64,000 nt of DNA from Aerolutibacter ruishenii (GTDB taxonomy: Bacteria; Pseudomonadota; Gammaproteobacteria; Xanthomonadales; Xanthomonadaceae), in NCBI RefSeq assembly GCF_007830115.1, contig NZ_VLKP01000008.1, forward strand, positions 124,001-188,000. Reading direction: 5' to 3'. The position numbers and the translations under genes were made by a program. Positions within the stretch are counted from its first letter, which is position 1, and the number at the start of each line of letters is the position of its first letter. Below the pieces are notes generated by a model. It ran no database searches, had not been told where the DNA came from, and worked only from the letters and a program-made list of their open reading frames with translations. Shown here one piece after another: positions 63,901 through 64,000 of this stretch.

Positions 63901-64000
63901 ATGACCCCCCCTGAGAACGCTTCCGCGCCGCTGGTCGGCATCGTGATGGGCTCGCGCTCCGACTGGGAGACGATGCAGCATGCGGCGGCCAAGCTCGAAG
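63901..64000 (+). CDS. purE: N5-carboxyaminoimidazole ribonucleotide mutase PurE, partial (runs off window)
   Basis: The first 33 residues of a rightward gene cut by the window edge. After a short Pro/Ala-rich start, LVGIVMGSRSDWETMQHAA matches the PurE opening with the phosphate-binding GSRSDW motif. PurE rearranges N5-CAIR in purine synthesis. It is divergent from the trm112 gene with a 56-base gap. Confidence 0.85.
   Translation, partial: MTPPENASAPLVGIVMGSRSDWETMQHAAAKLE

Overview
The window looks like ordinary chromosome from a GC-rich gammaproteobacterium of the Xanthomonadaceae/Lysobacteraceae (Lysobacter, Luteimonas, Pseudoxanthomonas, Stenotrophomonas relatives). The pointers are a fused aspartokinase/diaminopimelate decarboxylase followed by MurL and MurD2 (the L-glutamate route to D-Glu peptidoglycan described in Xanthomonas oryzae), an Rrf2-sufB-C-D-S operon, petABC next to sspAB, fused CysN/CysC, and no sign of phage, IS element, CRISPR, rRNA or tRNA. 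About 61 protein genes are densely packed; no gene-free stretch exceeds 300 bases (the longest, 9704-9984, is a divergent regulatory region).

Layout. 0.1-3.8 kb: sulfate assimilation (TauE/SafE-type exporter, cysD, cysNC). 3.9-6.7 kb: an M20 peptidase, a ComEA-like helix-hairpin-helix protein and a HutD/Ves-like protein. 6.8-19.4 kb: an iron and Fe-S neighbourhood: PepSY-type membrane protein and TonB-dependent siderophore receptor behind a Fur-like box, a divergent di-iron ODP-type protein, a Rieske ferredoxin, GNAT, sufS-D-C, a small tautomerase-fold protein, sufB, the Rrf2 regulator with its own operator-like palindrome, a lipoprotein cytochrome c, and a VIT1/CCC1 transporter. 19.5-31.8 kb: mixed housekeeping and accessory genes (SET-domain protein, 3-hydroxybutyrate dehydrogenase-like SDR, DUF5916 outer-membrane-like protein, PIN protein, two lipoproteins, FusA2, OsmC, glycine-zipper protein, PhzF).

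31.9-37.4 kb is the most distinctive unit: lysC-lysA fusion, murL and murD2 overlap one another (one shared base, then 20 bases) and together would supply the meso-DAP and D-Glu residues of the peptidoglycan stem peptide. 37.4-45.2 kb: dienelactone hydrolase, ispB, ssb, a POT peptide permease, an S9 peptidase, and a REC-REC-GGDEF diguanylate cyclase with a degenerate first receiver. 45.3-48.7 kb: cstA with its DUF466 partner, and a CorA transporter. 48.8-56.1 kb: the conserved miaB-phoH-ybeY-corC block read leftward, interrupted by an oppositely oriented periplasmic amidohydrolase and by a 142-base cloverleaf-like palindrome that overlaps the end of miaB. 56.2-64 kb: an SLT lytic transglycosylase, petABC (cytochrome bc1), sspA-sspB, a DUF3301 protein, a double-FHA membrane protein, nadC-trm112 and the start of purE.

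I do not see a wholly new defence or mobile system here. The best second looks are the lysC/A-murL-murD2 transcript, the tautomerase and Rieske genes embedded in the suf operon, the combined Fur/FNR-like control region at 9.75-9.80 kb, and the composite palindrome at 54.5 kb. All functional names come from reading the translated sequences; no database search was possible.
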